From NCBI RefSeq assembly GCF_023503965.1, contig NZ_CP097298.1:558001-622000 (forward strand): a DNA stretch of 64,000 bases. Reading direction: 5' to 3'. Of this stretch, positions 1-8,460 are shown piece after piece. Below the pieces are notes generated by a model. It did no database searches, was not told the origin of the DNA, and saw only the letters and a program-made list of their open reading frames with translations. The translations under genes were made by a program, and so were the position numbers. The stretch comes from Brevundimonas albigilva (GTDB lineage Bacteria > Pseudomonadota > Alphaproteobacteria > Caulobacterales > Caulobacteraceae). Each line of letters begins with the position of its first letter. The first letter of the stretch is position 1.

Positions 1-1178
1 GCGACCAGCATGCGCGACCGCTCGGCGCCCTTCAGACGCAGCACGGTGAAGCCCACCACGCCCGCGAAGATAACCCCGGCGATCCACGGCAGCGCCGTCT
101 CGATGATCTCGTGACGCTGCATCAGGAGCCAGGTCGGGATCACCGCGATGATGCCGGCGATCCAGAAGAAGGGCACCAACGGCACGCCCAGGATCGAACG
201 GCCCTGGATCGGAACCGGCGGTCCGCCACGGCCCTCGAGCCACGACTGGCCCAGAACGAAGGTCAGGAGGCCCGCCAGCATGCCGATGCCGGCCAGACCA
301 AAACCGTAAGCCCAGCCGTATTTGATGCCGAGATAGGAACAGGCGATCGTGGCCAGGAAGGAGCCGAGGTTGATGCCGACGTAGAAGATGGTGAAGCCGC
401 CGTCGCGACGGGGATCATTCTCTTCGTAGAGGGCGCCGACGACGGTGGAGATGTTGGCCTTCAGGAATCCGACGCCGACGATGATCAGCGACAGCGCCAG
501 GAACAGGACCGGCTCGCCCAAGGTGGTGTCGCGGGTGGTTTCCAGCGTGTATCCGCCGGCGGCGGTGAAGGCGGGGAAGCCGGCCTGGGCCGATGCTTGC
601 GGCGCGGCGGCGGCGGCCGGATCCAGAGCGCCGGTCGGTTGGGCGTCGAGAGCGGCTCCTGTGGCGACGGCGGCGACGTCGGCGGCGTTCGCGGCCGACG
701 GCTCGGCGCCGACGGTGGAGACGCCTTCGGGCGTGATTGCGATGTGAACGCGCTCGTCACCGTTGACGGCGAAGATCTGACGGTTCTGGTCGCGACCCTC
801 GACCTGAAGTTCATAGGTGGTGTCGCCGATGGTCAGGCGTTCACGGCCGCCCGAGCCTTCGAAAGCCATGGTGAAGTGGCCCAAGACCAGCAATACGGCG
901 CCGATGATGACCGCCTTGCGTGATCCCAGATACCTGTCGGCGATCATGCCGCCGATGACCGGCATCAGATAGACCAGGGCGGCGTAGGCGGCGTAGATGC
1001 CCTGCGCCTCGGCCGGGCCGAACAGGAAGTGCTGCGTCAGGTACAGGACCAGCAACGCCCGCATGCCGTAGTAGGAGAACCGCTCCCACATCTCGGTGAA
1101 GAACAGGATCACCAGCCCCCGCGGGTGGCCCAAGAATGTCTTGCGAGGCGCGAGCGCCCCCCCATCCGTCGCTGTCAA
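1..1178 (-). CDS. POT/PTR-family proton-coupled oligopeptide transporter (C-terminus off the left edge)
   Basis: Inner-membrane MFS transporter expected to import di- and tripeptides with protons. 392 codons are visible. The POT signature (FFTEMWERFSYYGMR, residues 26-40) lies in the first membrane segment and is followed by further hydrophobic helices. An insertion at about residues 108-222, rich in Ala and polar residues, separates TM3 from TM4; by topology it should face the periplasm. The start is taken as TTG at 1178, behind a GGGAGTGAG ribosome-binding site, because the nearby ATG at 1203 is in another frame and stops at once. It is transcribed divergently from the GNAT-like gene. The substrate is inferred from the family. 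Confidence 0.88.
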   Translation of the reverse strand, partial: MTATDGGALAPRKTFLGHPRGLVILFFTEMWERFSYYGMRALLVLYLTQHFLFGPAEAQGIYAAYAALVYLMPVIGGMIADRYLGSRKAVIIGAVLLVLGHFTMAFEGSGGRERLTIGDTTYELQVEGRDQNRQIFAVNGDERVHIAITPEGVSTVGAEPSAANAADVAAVATGAALDAQPTGALDPAAAAAPQASAQAGFPAFTAAGGYTLETTRDTTLGEPVLFLALSLIIVGVGFLKANISTVVGALYEENDPRRDGGFTIFYVGINLGSFLATIACSYLGIKYGWAYGFGLAGIGMLAGLLTFVLGQSWLEGRGGPPVPIQGRSILGVPLVPFFWIAGIIAVIPTWLLMQRHEIIETALPWIAGVIFAGVVGFTVLRLKGAERSRMLV

Positions 1179-1369
1179 CGGCTCACTCCCAACTGCCGCG
1201 CCATGACCCGGCGCGCGAAAGGCGCATAAGCAGCACGGTCGGCCCGCCCGAACAAGGCTTAAGGCTAGCGCCGCGTTAACTTGTCCCGTCCCCGGCGGGC
1301 TGGCCCGCGCCGTGCTTGATGGCTGGGCGACCGGCGCGGGATGTGCCGGCGTGGGACGAGGAGAAGGCG

Positions 1370-2521
1370 ATGGCCGTGCGGCCGATGCAGCCGTCGGACT
1401 ATGAGGGGGTCAACCGCCTCTATCGCTCGGTCGGCTGGCCGGAACGGTCGCTGGCGGGCTGGCGCTGGCTGGAGGCCAACCCCGCGCGGCTGGAGACCGC
1501 CGCGCCGGTCGGATGGGTGATCGCCGACGAGGCCGACGCGCCCGCGGCCGTGGTCGGAAACCTGGTGCAGCGCTTTCACGCCGGCGAGCGCCGACTGATC
1601 GGCGCGACGGGCTTTTCGATCGTGGTGCCGCCGTCGCGGGCGGGGGTCAGCCGGTCCCTGATCCGTGCGGTGATGAAGCAGCCGGGTCTGTTCGCCGCCT
1701 ACACCTTCAACGCCAATCCCAAGGCCGCGCCGCTCTACAAGATGTTCGGCCTGCGTCCCTTCCCGGACCGGACGCACGCCTTGAAGCTGTCCTGGCGGGT
1801 CGACTGGGCGGCCAGCCTGGGCGGACGCCTGCTGCGCGCCCTCTACGCTCGCACGCCGGCGGAACGGGCGCACCGGATCGGCGAACGGCTGCTGAACCGC
1901 CGACTGGATGCGAACCGGCCGTTGCGACTGCCCGAGGGGGTGCAGGTTCTGCGCGATCTGTCGGACCGCTCGGCCTACGCCGCCTACTGGACGACGCTGA
2001 AGGCGGCGACGCCGCTGGTCGCGGATCGGTCGCCCGAGACGATGCGCTGGCGACTGGCCGACCCGGACCAGGCGCGCCCGCCCCTGCTGCTGGCCGTGGT
2101 GCGCGACGGCGCGATCCAGGCCACGGCGATGGCGATGATCGCCAAGACCAGCATCCTCGAGCCGCCCTGTCTGGACATCATCGACCTGACCGCCCTGCCC
2201 GGCCCTGGGGCGGACGGGGACATCCAGGATCTGGCGCGCACGCTGATCGCCAACGCCCGGGGAATGGGCGCGGCCAAGGTGCGGTTGCCGATGGTGTCGC
2301 CAGACCTCTTGGCCCGGTTGGGGCCGCTGGCGACGCGGGCCCGCAAGGAGGGCGGCTGGGGTCATTGCCACGCCCGCATCACGGACGACGCCCTGGCCGC
2401 GCTGTGGGCGCCGACGCCGTTCGACGGCGACTTCTCGATCTGCTCGCGGCCGGCGCCGGTTCGGTCCGTCCCCGCGGCGCGGCGCCGGCCCGCAACCGTC
2501 GGTCAGGCGATGAAGGCCTGA
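1370..2521 (+). CDS. GNAT-like acyltransferase family protein, 383 aa
   Basis: Hypothetical protein with GNAT-fold character. The N-terminus (MAVRPMQPSDYEGVNRLYRS) is the usual opening of N-acetyltransferase domains, and a second, less clear half contains hydrophobic strands around LLLAVVRDGAIQATAMAMIA. The length allows two GNAT-like lobes. An in-frame ATG exists at 1316, but GGAGAAGG sits just before the ATG at 1370, so that start is preferred. It stands alone, divergent from the peptide transporter and convergent with mscL. I do not recognise a substrate. The fold assignment rests on pattern only and could be wrong in the C-terminal half. Confidence 0.7.
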   Translation: MAVRPMQPSDYEGVNRLYRSVGWPERSLAGWRWLEANPARLETAAPVGWVIADEADAPAAVVGNLVQRFHAGERRLIGATGFSIVVPPSRAGVSRSLIRAVMKQPGLFAAYTFNANPKAAPLYKMFGLRPFPDRTHALKLSWRVDWAASLGGRLLRALYARTPAERAHRIGERLLNRRLDANRPLRLPEGVQVLRDLSDRSAYAAYWTTLKAATPLVADRSPETMRWRLADPDQARPPLLLAVVRDGAIQATAMAMIAKTSILEPPCLDIIDLTALPGPGADGDIQDLARTLIANARGMGAAKVRLPMVSPDLLARLGPLATRARKEGGWGHCHARITDDALAALWAPTPFDGDFSICSRPAPVRSVPAARRRPATVGQAMKA

Positions 2522-2525
2522 CGCC

Positions 2526-2948
2526 TCAGGGGTTGGGGCGGGCCTTCAGTTCGTCGCGGATCTCGGTCAGCAGGGCCTCGGTCGGGGTCGGGGCCGCCGG
2601 CGCCGGATCGGGCTGGGCCGCCTGCTGACGGCGCAGGGCGTTGACGCCCTTGACCACCAGGAAGACCACCCAGGCCACGATCAGGAACTGGATGACGGTG
2701 TTCAGGAAGGCGCCGTACTGGATGGCGACCTTCTCGACCTCTTCGGTCGCCGGATTCTCGGGCCGCAGCACCCATTCCAGCTTGGAAAAGTCGATGCCGC
2801 CGGTGATCAGGCCGATGGGCGGCATCACCACCTGGTCCACCAGGCTCTTGACGATGCCGTTGAAGGCCGCGCCGATGATGACGCCGACGGCCAGGTCGAC
2901 GACGTTGCCCTTGACCGCGAACTCGCGGAATTCGGAAACCAGGCTCAT
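2526..2948 (-). CDS. mscL: large-conductance mechanosensitive channel MscL, 140 aa
   Basis: Inner-membrane pentameric channel that opens under high membrane tension and releases solutes during hypo-osmotic shock. The N-terminus (MSLVSEFREFAVKGNVVDLA) and first helix (VGVIIGAAFNGIVKSLVDQ) match MscL. The second helix is at about residues 70-95, and a charged C-terminal helix ends the protein (TEIRDELKARPNP). The length is typical of the family. The start is the ATG at 2948, with GGAGC upstream; the open frame continues further 5' through ihfB, but that part is not MscL. It lies 17 bp downstream of ihfB on the same strand, so the two may share a transcript. Confidence 0.96.
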   Translation of the reverse strand: MSLVSEFREFAVKGNVVDLAVGVIIGAAFNGIVKSLVDQVVMPPIGLITGGIDFSKLEWVLRPENPATEEVEKVAIQYGAFLNTVIQFLIVAWVVFLVVKGVNALRRQQAAQPDPAPAAPTPTEALLTEIRDELKARPNP

Positions 2949-2965
2949 GGGATGCTCCTTACGGT

Positions 2966-3256
2966 TCAGGCGTCGCCGGATGCGTTCAGACGTTCGCGCA
3001 ATTCCTTGCCGCTCTTGAAGAAGGGCACCGCCTTGGCGGGGACGTCGACGGTCTCGCCGGTGCGCGGGTTGCGGCCCTGCCGCGCGGGCCGCGACCGGAC
3101 GGAAAAGGCGCCGAAGCCGCGCAGTTCGACCCGGCCGCCCTCGGACAGGGCGTCGGTCATCTTGCCGAGAATGACATTGACCAGCCGCTCCACCTCCGCA
3201 TGGGTCAGATGGGTGTTCTCGGCCGCCAGTTTCTCGATCATCTCCGACTTGATCAT
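2966..3256 (-). CDS. ihfB: integration host factor subunit beta, 96 aa
   Basis: Small HU/IHF-type DNA-bending protein that pairs with IHF-alpha and shapes promoters, origins and recombination sites. It starts [17 protein letters not shown], has the [13 protein letters not shown] strand and the flexible DNA-binding arm [17 protein letters not shown]. The length is typical. It is downstream of rpsA on the same strand, the order seen in other alphaproteobacteria, but an intrinsic terminator lies between them, so it probably has its own promoter in the roughly 170-bp gap. Confidence 0.95.
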   Translation of the reverse strand: MIKSEMIEKLAAENTHLTHAEVERLVNVILGKMTDALSEGGRVELRGFGAFSVRSRPARQGRNPRTGETVDVPAKAVPFFKSGKELRERLNASGDA

Positions 3257-3427
3257 GAAAGCCCCTGCCCTGACCCTTCCGCTGAGACGTGCTTTGAGGT
3301 TCGGTCCACCCTAACCCCCGAACGACATTGCACAAAGCCCCTTTGCGCGCCTTCGTTCGACGGCACCATGTCGGTTGCCGGACAGAGGCGCAAGGGGACA
3401 GGCGGGCGCCGACGCGCGCCCGGACGC

Positions 3428-3460
3428 AAAAAAGGGCGGCGAGGTGATCCCCCGCCGCCC
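3428..3460 (-). terminator. intrinsic terminator of rpsA
   Basis: Read on the minus strand, an 8-bp perfect stem GGGCGGCG/CGCCGCCC with an 11-nt loop is followed immediately by six T residues. It lies 51 bp beyond the rpsA stop and faces the right way to end the rpsA transcript. Confidence 0.9.
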
Positions 3461-3510
3461 GATCTTGGCCTCCGTCGCGGAGCGCGAGGCGCTCCGCGAT
3501 TTGAGAGTCC

Positions 3511-5214
3511 TTACTCCTTGGAGCCGGCGTTCTTCAGCGCGGCGCCCAGGATGTCGCCCAGCGAAGCGCCCGAGTCGGACGAGCCGAACTGTTCGATGGC
3601 TTCCTGTTCGTCCTTCATTTCCAGCGCCTTGATCGACACCGAGACGCGGCGCGAGGCCTTGTCCACGGCGGTGATCATGGCGTCGACGCGGTCGCCGACC
3701 GAGAAGCGTTCCGGACGCTGCTCGTTACGGTCGCGCGACAGGTCCGACTTGCGGATGAAGGCCGTGACGGGCGCGTCGTCCTCGCCGAACTTGACCTCGA
3801 TGCCGCCGGTCTCGATCGACGAGACGGTGACGGTGATCTGCTGGCCGCGGCGATAGGTGTCGCCTTCGCCGATCGGATCGCCGCCCAGCTGCTTGATGCC
3901 CAGCGAGACGCGTTCCTTCTCGACGTCGACGTCCAGGACCTTGGCCTTGACCATCTCGCCCTTGCGGTAGCGCTGGATGGCTTCCTCGCCCGACACCGAC
4001 CAGTCCAGGTCGGACAGGTGCACCATGCCGTCGATGTCGTTGTCCAGACCGATGAACAGGCCGAACTCGGTGGCGTTCTTGACTTCGCCCTCGACGGTCG
4101 AGCCGATCGGGTGGTTGGCGACGAAGGCGTCCCACGGATTGTCCTGGGCCTGCTTCAGGCCCAGCGAGATGCGGCGCTTGGAGGCGTCGACGTCCAGCAC
4201 GACCACGTCCACTTCCTGCGAGGTGGAGACGATCTTGCCCGGATGGACGTTCTTCTTGGTCCAGGACATTTCCGAGACGTGCACCAGGCCCTCGACCCCG
4301 GCTTCCAGCTCCACGAAGGCGCCGTAGTCGGTGATGTTGGTGATGCGGCCCGTGTACTTGGCGCCGACCGGATACTTGGCTTCCACGCCGTCCCAGGGGT
4401 CCGACTGCAGTTGCTTCATGCCCAGGCTGATGCGCTGGGTGTCCGGATTGATCTTGACGATCTGCACCTTGACAGTGTCGCCGACGGCCAGGACCTGCGA
4501 CGGGTGCGAGACGCGCTTCCACGACATGTCGGTGACGTGCAGCAGGCCGTCGATGCCGCCCAGGTCCACGAACGCGCCGTAGTCGGTGATGTTCTTGACC
4601 ACGCCTTCGCGGACTTCGCCCTCTTGCAGCTGGCCGACCAGCTCGGTGCGCTGTTCGGCGCGGGCTTCTTCCAGGATGGCGCGACGCGAGACGACGATGT
4701 TGCCGCGCGGACGGTCCATCTTCAGGATGGCGAAGGGCTGCTCCTTGCCCATCAGCGGGCCGACGTCGCGGACCGGACGGATGTCGACCTGCGAGCCCGG
4801 CAGGAAGGCCGAGGCGCCGCCCAGGTCGACGGTGAAGCCGCCCTTGACGCGGCCGACGATGGCGCCGTTGACCGGCTGGCCTTCGGCGAACACGGCTTCC
4901 AGACGGGTCCAGGCTTCCTCGCGGCGGGCCTTATCGCGGCTGATGACGGCTTCGCCCAGGGCGTTCTCGACGCGCTCCAGGTAAACCTCGACGTTGTCGC
5001 CGACCTTGGGCAGCTTGGCGTCTTCGCCCTGGCCGAACTCGCGCATGGCGATGCGGCCTTCGGTCTTCAGGCCGACATCGATGATCACGATGTCCTTTTC
5101 GATGCCGACGACGCGGCCGTGAACGACCTGGCCTTCGCCGAAGTCGCGGCCTTGCAGCTGTTCGTCGAGAAGGGCGGCGAAATCGTCGCGGGTGGGGGTG
5201 AGAGTGTCAGTCAT
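3511..5214 (-). CDS. rpsA: 30S ribosomal protein S1, 567 aa
   Basis: RNA-binding ribosomal protein that brings mRNA to the 30S subunit. It is a chain of S1/OB repeats: repeated units such as ITDYGAFVDLGGIDGLLHVTDMSW and ITDYGAFVELEAGVEGLVHVSEMSW occur through the middle and C-terminal half. The length fits six-repeat S1 (E. coli S1 is slightly shorter). The open frame runs upstream of 5214, but MTDTLTPTRDDFAALL is the normal N-terminus. It is downstream of cmk in the order aroA-cmk-rpsA-ihfB. Confidence 0.97.
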   Translation of the reverse strand: MTDTLTPTRDDFAALLDEQLQGRDFGEGQVVHGRVVGIEKDIVIIDVGLKTEGRIAMREFGQGEDAKLPKVGDNVEVYLERVENALGEAVISRDKARREEAWTRLEAVFAEGQPVNGAIVGRVKGGFTVDLGGASAFLPGSQVDIRPVRDVGPLMGKEQPFAILKMDRPRGNIVVSRRAILEEARAEQRTELVGQLQEGEVREGVVKNITDYGAFVDLGGIDGLLHVTDMSWKRVSHPSQVLAVGDTVKVQIVKINPDTQRISLGMKQLQSDPWDGVEAKYPVGAKYTGRITNITDYGAFVELEAGVEGLVHVSEMSWTKKNVHPGKIVSTSQEVDVVVLDVDASKRRISLGLKQAQDNPWDAFVANHPIGSTVEGEVKNATEFGLFIGLDNDIDGMVHLSDLDWSVSGEEAIQRYRKGEMVKAKVLDVDVEKERVSLGIKQLGGDPIGEGDTYRRGQQITVTVSSIETGGIEVKFGEDDAPVTAFIRKSDLSRDRNEQRPERFSVGDRVDAMITAVDKASRRVSVSIKALEMKDEQEAIEQFGSSDSGASLGDILGAALKNAGSKE

Positions 5215-5368
5215 GGAGCCGAGAAGCGTCCTGTAAGGGCTAGGGCGCGCGACCGGACGGTCCCGCGCGGGATGGATTGAAAGGATAGTCAGGTCGTCGG
5301 ATGCGAGACCGGTCGGCCAGGAACGCCCGCGGAGATCGAGGCCGGCGCGTTGGATTTGCGATCGGGGC

Positions 5369-6013
5369 TCAGAGCCCGTGTCTCGCTCGCGCGGTCTCGA
5401 CGATACGGCGGGCCGCATCGAAGGCGGCCTCTATACCCATGTCGGTGGTGTCCAGCAAGACCGCGTCCTTCGCCTGCACCATCGGGGCGGCGCCGCGGCC
5501 GGCGTCGCGCTCGTCCCGGCGGCGGATGTCGGCCAGCATGGCGTCGAAGGAAATATCGATGCCGCGCGCCGTCAGCTGCTTCCAGCGCCGCGTGGCGCGG
5601 ACCTCGGGCGTGGCGGTGACGAACAGCTTGGCCGCGGCGTCCGGCGCGATCACCGTGCCGATGTCGCGCCCGTCCAGCACCGCCCCGCCCGGCTGCCCGG
5701 CGAAAGCCTGCTGCAGCTCCAGCAGGGCGGCGCGAACGGCGGGATGGCCCGCGACGCGGCTGGCCGCCTCGCCCGCCTCGCCGGTGGTCAGGCGTTCGTC
5801 CTCCGTCAGGCCGGCCGGAACCAGGGACCAGGCGGCGGCGGCGGCGGCCTCGGCGTCGTCCAGCGAATGGCCGTCTCCCAGCACCTTCACCCCCACGGCG
5901 CGATACAGCAGGCCGGTGTCCAGGTGCGGCAGGCCGTATGTCCGCGCCAGGCGCGCGGCGATGGTGCCCTTGCCCGAGGCGGCGGGTCCGTCGACGGCGA
6001 TGACCAGGGTCAC
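5369..6013 (-). CDS. cmk: cytidylate kinase, 214 aa
   Basis: Phosphorylates CMP and dCMP to their diphosphates with ATP, in pyrimidine salvage and nucleotide supply. The P-loop is near the N-terminus ([11 protein letters not shown]), followed by the substrate region [12 protein letters not shown] and [15 protein letters not shown]. The start is GTG at 6013, which overlaps the aroA stop as GTGA, so translation is probably coupled. The length is normal for the family. Confidence 0.96.
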   Translation of the reverse strand: MTLVIAVDGPAASGKGTIAARLARTYGLPHLDTGLLYRAVGVKVLGDGHSLDDAEAAAAAAWSLVPAGLTEDERLTTGEAGEAASRVAGHPAVRAALLELQQAFAGQPGGAVLDGRDIGTVIAPDAAAKLFVTATPEVRATRRWKQLTARGIDISFDAMLADIRRRDERDAGRGAAPMVQAKDAVLLDTTDMGIEAAFDAARRIVETARARHGL

Positions 6014-7319
6014 CCCATTTCTCCGCCCAGGCCGTTCATCATGTCGACGAAGCCGGGGAAGCTGGTGGCGATCATGCCCGGCTCGTCGACGGACACCGGC
6101 TCCTGCGCGGCCAGGCCCAGGACCAGGTGGCTCATGGCGATGCGGTGGTCGTGGGCGGTGTGGACGGTCGCGCCGCCGGCCACCGAGGCCGAACCGGTGA
6201 CGATGAAGCCTTCGGGCTCCTCCTCCACCTGGACGCCGCAGGCGCGAAGACCCGCCGCCATCAGCGCGATCCGGTCGCTTTCCTTGACGCGCATCTCACC
6301 GACGCCGCGCATGACGGTGACGCCCTCGGCGAAGGCGGCGGTGGCGGCCAGGATCGGATATTCGTCGATCATGGAAGCGGCCCGGGCCTCGGGCACGACG
6401 ATCCCCTTGAGCTTCGAATGCCGAGCGGTGATGTCGCCGACCGCCTCGCCCCCGCGTTGCGCCGGTTCGCGATCGTCAGGTCCGCGCCCATGGCGATCCA
6501 GGTGTCGAACAGTCCGGTTCGGAGGGGGTTCAGCATGACGCCCTCGACCGTCACTTCCGAACCGGGGACGATCAAGCCGGCGGCCAAAGGAAAGGCGGCC
6601 GACGACGGGTCGCCCGGCACGGCGACGAAGGTTCCCGTCAGCGGCTGACCGCCTCTCAGCGAGATTGTCCAGCCCTCGCCGTTGTCCTGAACCCCGACCT
6701 CGGCGCCGAAGGCGCGCAGCATCCGCTCGGTGTGGTCGCGGCTCTTCTCCGGCTCGACCACCGTCGTCACGCCGTCGGCGTTCAGCCCGGCCAGAAGGAT
6801 CGCCGACTTGACCTGGGCCGAGGCGACCGTCTGCACATAGTCGACGGCCTTCAACGCCCCGCCCGTCAGGGCCACCGGCAGCCGGTCCTCGGCCGCCAGC
6901 CAGTCGAAGCGCGCGCCCATGTCGGCCAGGGGTCCGGTGACCCGCTTCATCGGCCGCTTGCGCAGCGACTGGTCGCCGTCGAAGGTCGCCGTCAGCGGAT
7001 AGCCGGCCGCCGCCCCCATCAGCAGGCGCACCCCCGTTCCGGCGTTTCCGCAGTCGATGACCGACCGCGGGGTGCGAAAACCGCCCGCGCCCTCGACCCG
7101 CCATCTGCCGTCTTCCAGGCGGTCGACGCGGGCGCCGAAGGCCTGGACGGCGCGGGCCGTGGCCAGGACGTCGTCGCCTTCCAGCAGCCCCTCCACCTCG
7201 GTGACGCCCGAGGCCATGCCGCCCAGAATCATCGACCGGTGCGACATCGACTTGTCGCCCGGCGCGCGCACCCTCCCCGACAGGGCGGTCGAGCGTCGGG
7301 CGGTCAGTTGGGAAGGCAT
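6010..7319 (-). pseudogene. aroA: aroA, EPSP synthase, with one frameshift
   Basis: 3-phosphoshikimate 1-carboxyvinyltransferase, the sixth shikimate-pathway enzyme (shikimate-3-P + PEP to EPSP). Residues 1-290 are in one frame ([35 protein letters not shown]), ending at TIANRRNAG. The rest continues in another frame ([43 protein letters not shown]) to the stop at 6010. Adding one G to the five-G run at 6449-6453 (C on the plus strand) joins them into 436 aa, the normal length. All active-site motifs survive, so a sequencing error or a very recent mutation is more likely than decay. A GTG start at 7325 is also possible. Confidence 0.93.
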
Positions 7320-7446
7320 CGGCACCCGCTTCAGGCTGGATCATGGGGGAACGCCGCGCGGGCGCGCGAAAGACAGCTTTTGACAGCGGCCCTAAGGGGT
7401 GGCAAGGGACCGCCCCGAAATTCAATCCGTTGGAAAGTCTCCTCCC

Positions 7447-7905
7447 GTGGCCAATCCCGAACTGGGCGCCAAGCAGGTCTGCCCGAACTGTCAGGCGAAG
7501 TTCTACGACCTGAACCGTCGCCCCGCCCACTGCCCCAAGTGCGGCACGGACTTCGATCCGGAAGAAGCGCTGAAGCTGCGCGGCCGCCGCGTCCGTCCCG
7601 GCTATCCCGCCGACGACGAGGACGCCGAGGACCAGGTCAAGGACAAGGCCGCCGACAGCGACGACGACGAGGAAGAGGACGTCCGCGCGCCGGAGATCGA
7701 CGAGGAAGGCCATGAGCCGATCCTGACGCCCGACGACGATGACGACGCGAGCGACAACAACGACGACGCCGGCATGAACTCGTCCGACGGCGACGACGAC
7801 GACGTCCTGGACGACGACGATGACGACTCCGTGCCGTTCATCGAGGACGACGACGACGATTCCATCGACGAGGACATCGCCAAGCCGTCGCGCGACGACG
7901 ACTGA
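7447..7905 (+). CDS. TIGR02300/FYDLN-type acidic zinc-ribbon protein, 152 aa
   Basis: Conserved alphaproteobacterial protein of unknown function. The N-terminal part ([20 protein letters not shown], then [16 protein letters not shown]) holds two CxxC pairs, a probable zinc ribbon containing the FYDLN motif. From about residue 50 the protein is dominated by Asp and Glu (runs of D) and is probably disordered. GTG at 7447 gives the family N-terminus; an upstream GTG at 7399 adds an unlikely 16 residues. It is divergent from aroA and ends in its own terminator. Confidence 0.9.
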   Translation: MANPELGAKQVCPNCQAKFYDLNRRPAHCPKCGTDFDPEEALKLRGRRVRPGYPADDEDAEDQVKDKAADSDDDEEEDVRAPEIDEEGHEPILTPDDDDDASDNNDDAGMNSSDGDDDDVLDDDDDDSVPFIEDDDDDSIDEDIAKPSRDDD

Positions 7906-7918
7906 TCCCAGGGGTTGC

Positions 7919-7957
7919 GCCTGCCGCGTCACGCGGCGCGGCAGGCCGAGTGTTTTC
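7919..7957 (+). terminator. intrinsic terminator after the FYDLN gene
   Basis: A 10-bp perfect stem GCCTGCCGCG/CGCGGCAGGC (7919-7928 with 7937-7946), an 8-nt loop, then GAGTGTTTTC. It lies 13 bp past the stop codon on the same strand. Confidence 0.75.
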
Positions 7958-8115
7958 CGCCTTCAAGGTTGAAAACACGAAGAATTTTCGCAAATGGAAG
8001 CGATGCGAAAATAAATCTGAAAACGGGCTTGATCACCGAAAAGCCCTGACATAGTTTCCGCCGCCTCGCCGGGGGCCATCGCAAGATGAACCGGGCGGAC
8101 CAGACCGAAAGGTCC

Positions 8116-8191
8116 GGGGCTATAGCTCAGTTGGTAGAGCGCTTGAATGGCATTCAAGAGGTCAGCGGTTCGACTCCGCTTAGCTCCACCA
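8116..8191 (+). tRNA. tRNA-Ala (anticodon GGC)
   Basis: The cloverleaf is visible. Acceptor GGGGCTA pairs with TAGCTCC (one G-T pair). The D arm is AGCTCAGTTGGTAGAGC. The anticodon stem CTTGA/TCAAG carries loop ATGGCAT, giving anticodon GGC, and the T arm is AGCGG/CCGCT. The discriminator is A and CCA is encoded at 8189-8191. The accessory region begins just downstream. Confidence 0.97.
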
Positions 8192-8460
8192 ATCAGTCTC
8201 CCCCTTTCACCGGCCGGCCGGGGAAGGGGGAGACTGGCCACTCTTTTCAGACAGTTAGACGGTTAACGCGGACGCCAATCCCGCCGTGGAGAGGATTTCC
8301 GCGCGGTTTGGCCGGCTGTTCCCCGCCCCATTCTCCAGGCCCATGTTTCCACTTCCGGGTTTGGCCGCAGGTGTCCGCGGAGAAGGGTTAGCCCGAACCG
8401 AGCCGCCGCCGGAGGACCGGCGGCGGGATTTAAGTCTCCGATCGTGAGGAAGGGTCGGGT

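Noticed and set aside
7602..7883. Ser-rich 93-aa frame on the minus strand
   Set aside because: It is the reverse complement of the Asp/Glu-rich tail of the FYDLN protein.
8170..8200. tRNA-Ala 3' end as an attachment site
   Set aside because: No second copy of the CCGCTTAGCTCCACCA segment was found by eye in the window, and large serine recombinases usually do not use tRNA ends.
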